A stretch of DNA of 64,000 nt from Hypomyces perniciosus (lineage: Eukaryota > Ascomycota > Sordariomycetes > Hypocreales > Hypocreaceae). The translations under genes and the position numbers were made by a program. Below are positions 62,151-64,000 of this stretch, one piece after another (the stretch's first letter is position 1; each line of letters opens with the position of its first letter). Under the pieces are notes generated by a model. That model was not told the origin of the DNA. It was given only the letters and a program-made list of their open reading frames with translations, and ran no database searches. Where the stretch lies: the NCBI GenBank assembly GCA_008477525.1, contig SPDT01000001.1:2294001-2358000 (forward strand). Direction: 5' to 3'.

Positions 62151-63325
62151 ATTTAACCTTTAATAATTTTAATAAATATAGACGCCGCTTTTTAGTTTTG
62201 CAGTTAAAAGGAAGGGAGTAATATATTATATTTGCGATTTATAAATAAATCCCTTTACTAAGTTATTATTTAACTATTTTCTTATTACCTGCAGTTTATT
62301 AGGTAAAAAAAGTATATTCTCTTAGTATAAAGGTTCTTTTCCTAGTAATATTTTGATTTTATAGTCCTAAGCCTATTATAAAGGAAGTTTATTTACTGTT
62401 TTTAATAGAAAGGCATTATATAGGTTATATAGCTAGGATAGCAGTTTTTTTAAAATATTTAGTTTATTAAGCTTAGGTTTCCTTACTATAAATTTCTTTA
62501 TATTAACAGCTATAATCTTTTTTAGTTATATTAAAGAATAGTATTTATTAATAAACTTATATATTTCTTTTAATAATGTTATTTTTACTTTAATATAGTC
62601 TCTTTATCCTATAAATATTTATTAGAAAAAGTTATATAAGAGTTTTAGTAAAGTAATAGGCGCTAATTCCTTAATTTTAATAGCTTAATTAATTTCCTTT
62701 TAGGTTACTTTTATTATAGAAATATATAATTAATAATAGAAAGTAATAAAGTTTATAGCTGCTATTATCTATACATCTACTATATTAAAGTCTACTTTTT
62801 AATTTTAAGGTTTAATTTAATATTATAGAAGTAGTATATTCAAAAGTAATAGTAATAACTTTAAAAAAGGTTTTCCTTTTTATTATTAGTTGTAAATTAT
62901 AAAAGTAGGCAATAGCTTTATATATACTTAATTTAAGATTATCTATACCTATATTTCTTTATTATTAATTCTACGATACCTATAAGTTATATAGTAATCT
63001 TAGTTTAATATTAAAGTTTATAAAATATATAGTTTAAAGGCTTTTTCCTTAATTAGGTTATAGTTTATTTCTTTTAAAGCATTTTTAACTAATAGTTACT
63101 AGTATAGTATCATTCTTTATTTAGTTAAGTTAAGCTCTAGCTTATTTAAGGTATCTTTAACTATTAATTACTAGTAATATATATTCCCGATATTAACTTT
63201 AGCGAAATTATTTTTATTTTAATTACTATTAAAACCTATATAAAACTAGCTATACTCTTTAAAAGAGAATAGTTATAATAGTAATAGGATTTAAAGGTAA
63301 TTGTTAACTTTTCCTAGTTAATATT

Positions 63326-63901
63326 TATTAAAATAACAAGGTCATACTAAACCTTATTTATATATAGCTTCTAGGAAACTATATAATACAGTAATAAAGA
63401 AATAACTAAAAGTTTAGTTAAATTAATAATAAATAAACAATTAAATTATAATTAAGTTAATAGCTAAAAGCTATAGAATATTTAATATATATAGCTAATA
63501 TAAAAGTAATTATATAAATAATAGCTTTATTTTTTATAATAGTCCTCCAATTAAATAATAAGTATATAACAGTAGAATTAGATTTCTAGTTATATTCCTA
63601 TTTTCCATAAAATTCATTTATATAAAAAATCGGCTAAATCAATTTACAGCTATATAAACAGGAAACCATTTTAGTTGGATTTTTAATAATAGCTATTATA
63701 GCTATTATATTAAATCTAGGGTAAGCGGGGTAGCTAGTCCTAGCTTAATTATTATTATTAAAGATAATAGAAATTTCCTAACTTATACTAAAGTTCCTTT
63801 AGGAGCTCGGTCCTAGTATTAGGCCTAATTCCGGGTTTAGCTAAAATAGGAAGGTTACCTAGATACACTAAAATCCTTACTTTTAGCCCTCCTTTTTAAC
63901 A
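63326..63901 (-). repeat. Solo LTR of family C, TSD ATATT
   Basis: 576 bp, starting TATTAAAATAACAAGG and ending CCTTTTTAACA, with ATATT on both sides (63321-63325, 63902-63906). It is inserted in A3 and more RIPed than the copy at 59224. Confidence 0.95.
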
Positions 63902-64000
63902 ATATTAAAGTTATATTTTCTCAGCTATAAAAGGCTAAAGATTATAGGTATATTATTAAGGATACTTATAATAAAAAACACGTAAAGTTTTTTATAAAAG

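Larger units (their letters stand above)
57746..64000 (-). mobile_element. Family A Ty3/Gypsy element in reverse (A3), with three solo C LTRs
   Basis: A 172-bp A LTR (57746-57917) is followed by the purine tract as CCCCCCCCTC and then by the A body read backwards: C-terminal pol (58877-59223), integrase (59811-61000), RNase H (about 61300-61450), RT (61600-62150) and upstream pol to the window end. Unlike A2 it keeps the RT palm. Solo C LTRs sit at 58291-58871, 59224-59805 and 63326-63901. Its other LTR is outside the window. Its rightward neighbour on the left side is C3. Confidence 0.9.

Noticed and set aside
1..64000. Centromere or telomere identity
   Set aside because: AT richness and nested retroelements would fit a pericentromere, but no telomeric repeat, satellite array or other specific mark is visible.
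1..64000. tRNA, rRNA, CRISPR array or biosynthetic cluster
   Set aside because: Nothing with the needed structure was seen; the only tRNA-like sequence is the short hairpin in the TRIM.

Overview
The window looks like an AT-rich, repeat-packed compartment of a filamentous ascomycete (Pezizomycotina). Almost all of it is LTR retrotransposon sequence wrecked by repeat-induced point mutation (RIP). Copies of one repeat differ almost only by C-to-T and G-to-A changes, mostly CpA to TpA. Reading frames are full of TAA/TAG where a family has CAA, CAG or TGG, and RT catalytic D codons read as N. The one intact-looking gene has short GT-AG introns. No tRNA, rRNA, CRISPR or bacterial-type operon was seen. 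The species cannot be named from the sequence.

Layout. 1-3355: 3' part of a Ty3/Gypsy element (family A) carrying a nested 1.36-kb element with 77-bp LTRs (family E). 3356-17162: a second, very heavily RIPed Gypsy (family G), split by a solo LTR of family C and by a complete 7.1-kb Ty1/Copia element (Copia-1, 9398-16535, TSD ATTAA). 17146-19570: an island of normal base composition with an ankyrin-like remnant, a 33-bp-arm hairpin, a 15-bp tandem array and a four-exon gene for a fungal rhodopsin/SAT4-type seven-helix membrane protein. 19571-22486: RIPed remains, an E-family LTR, and a C-family LTR fragment split by a nearly unmutated 407-bp solo LTR (family D). 22487-46457: tandem Copia elements of family C. 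The first C LTR is interrupted by an A-family array, whose middle LTR is in turn interrupted by a complete minus-strand Gypsy (family B, TSD CCTTA). The C1 body also holds a solo LTR of family F. 46458-56049: a large plus-strand Gypsy (family F) with a 420-bp non-autonomous element (TRIM) in its RT region. 56050-57745: a third C body fragment. 57746-64000: a minus-strand A element holding three solo C LTRs, each with its own 5-bp TSD.

The retrotransposons have invaded one another repeatedly: A into C, C into A, B into A, F next to C, a TRIM into F. RIP has silenced the long copies. The least mutated pieces are mostly short insertions (about 400 bp) plus one 582-bp C LTR, so they are either young or below the RIP length threshold. 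Copia-1 and the 420-bp TRIM have the same primer-binding site and polypurine tract, and family C has nearly the same primer-binding site, which suggests Copia-1-type elements mobilised the TRIM. The only host gene supported is the SAT4-type gene. Letters A-G are local labels, not database names.
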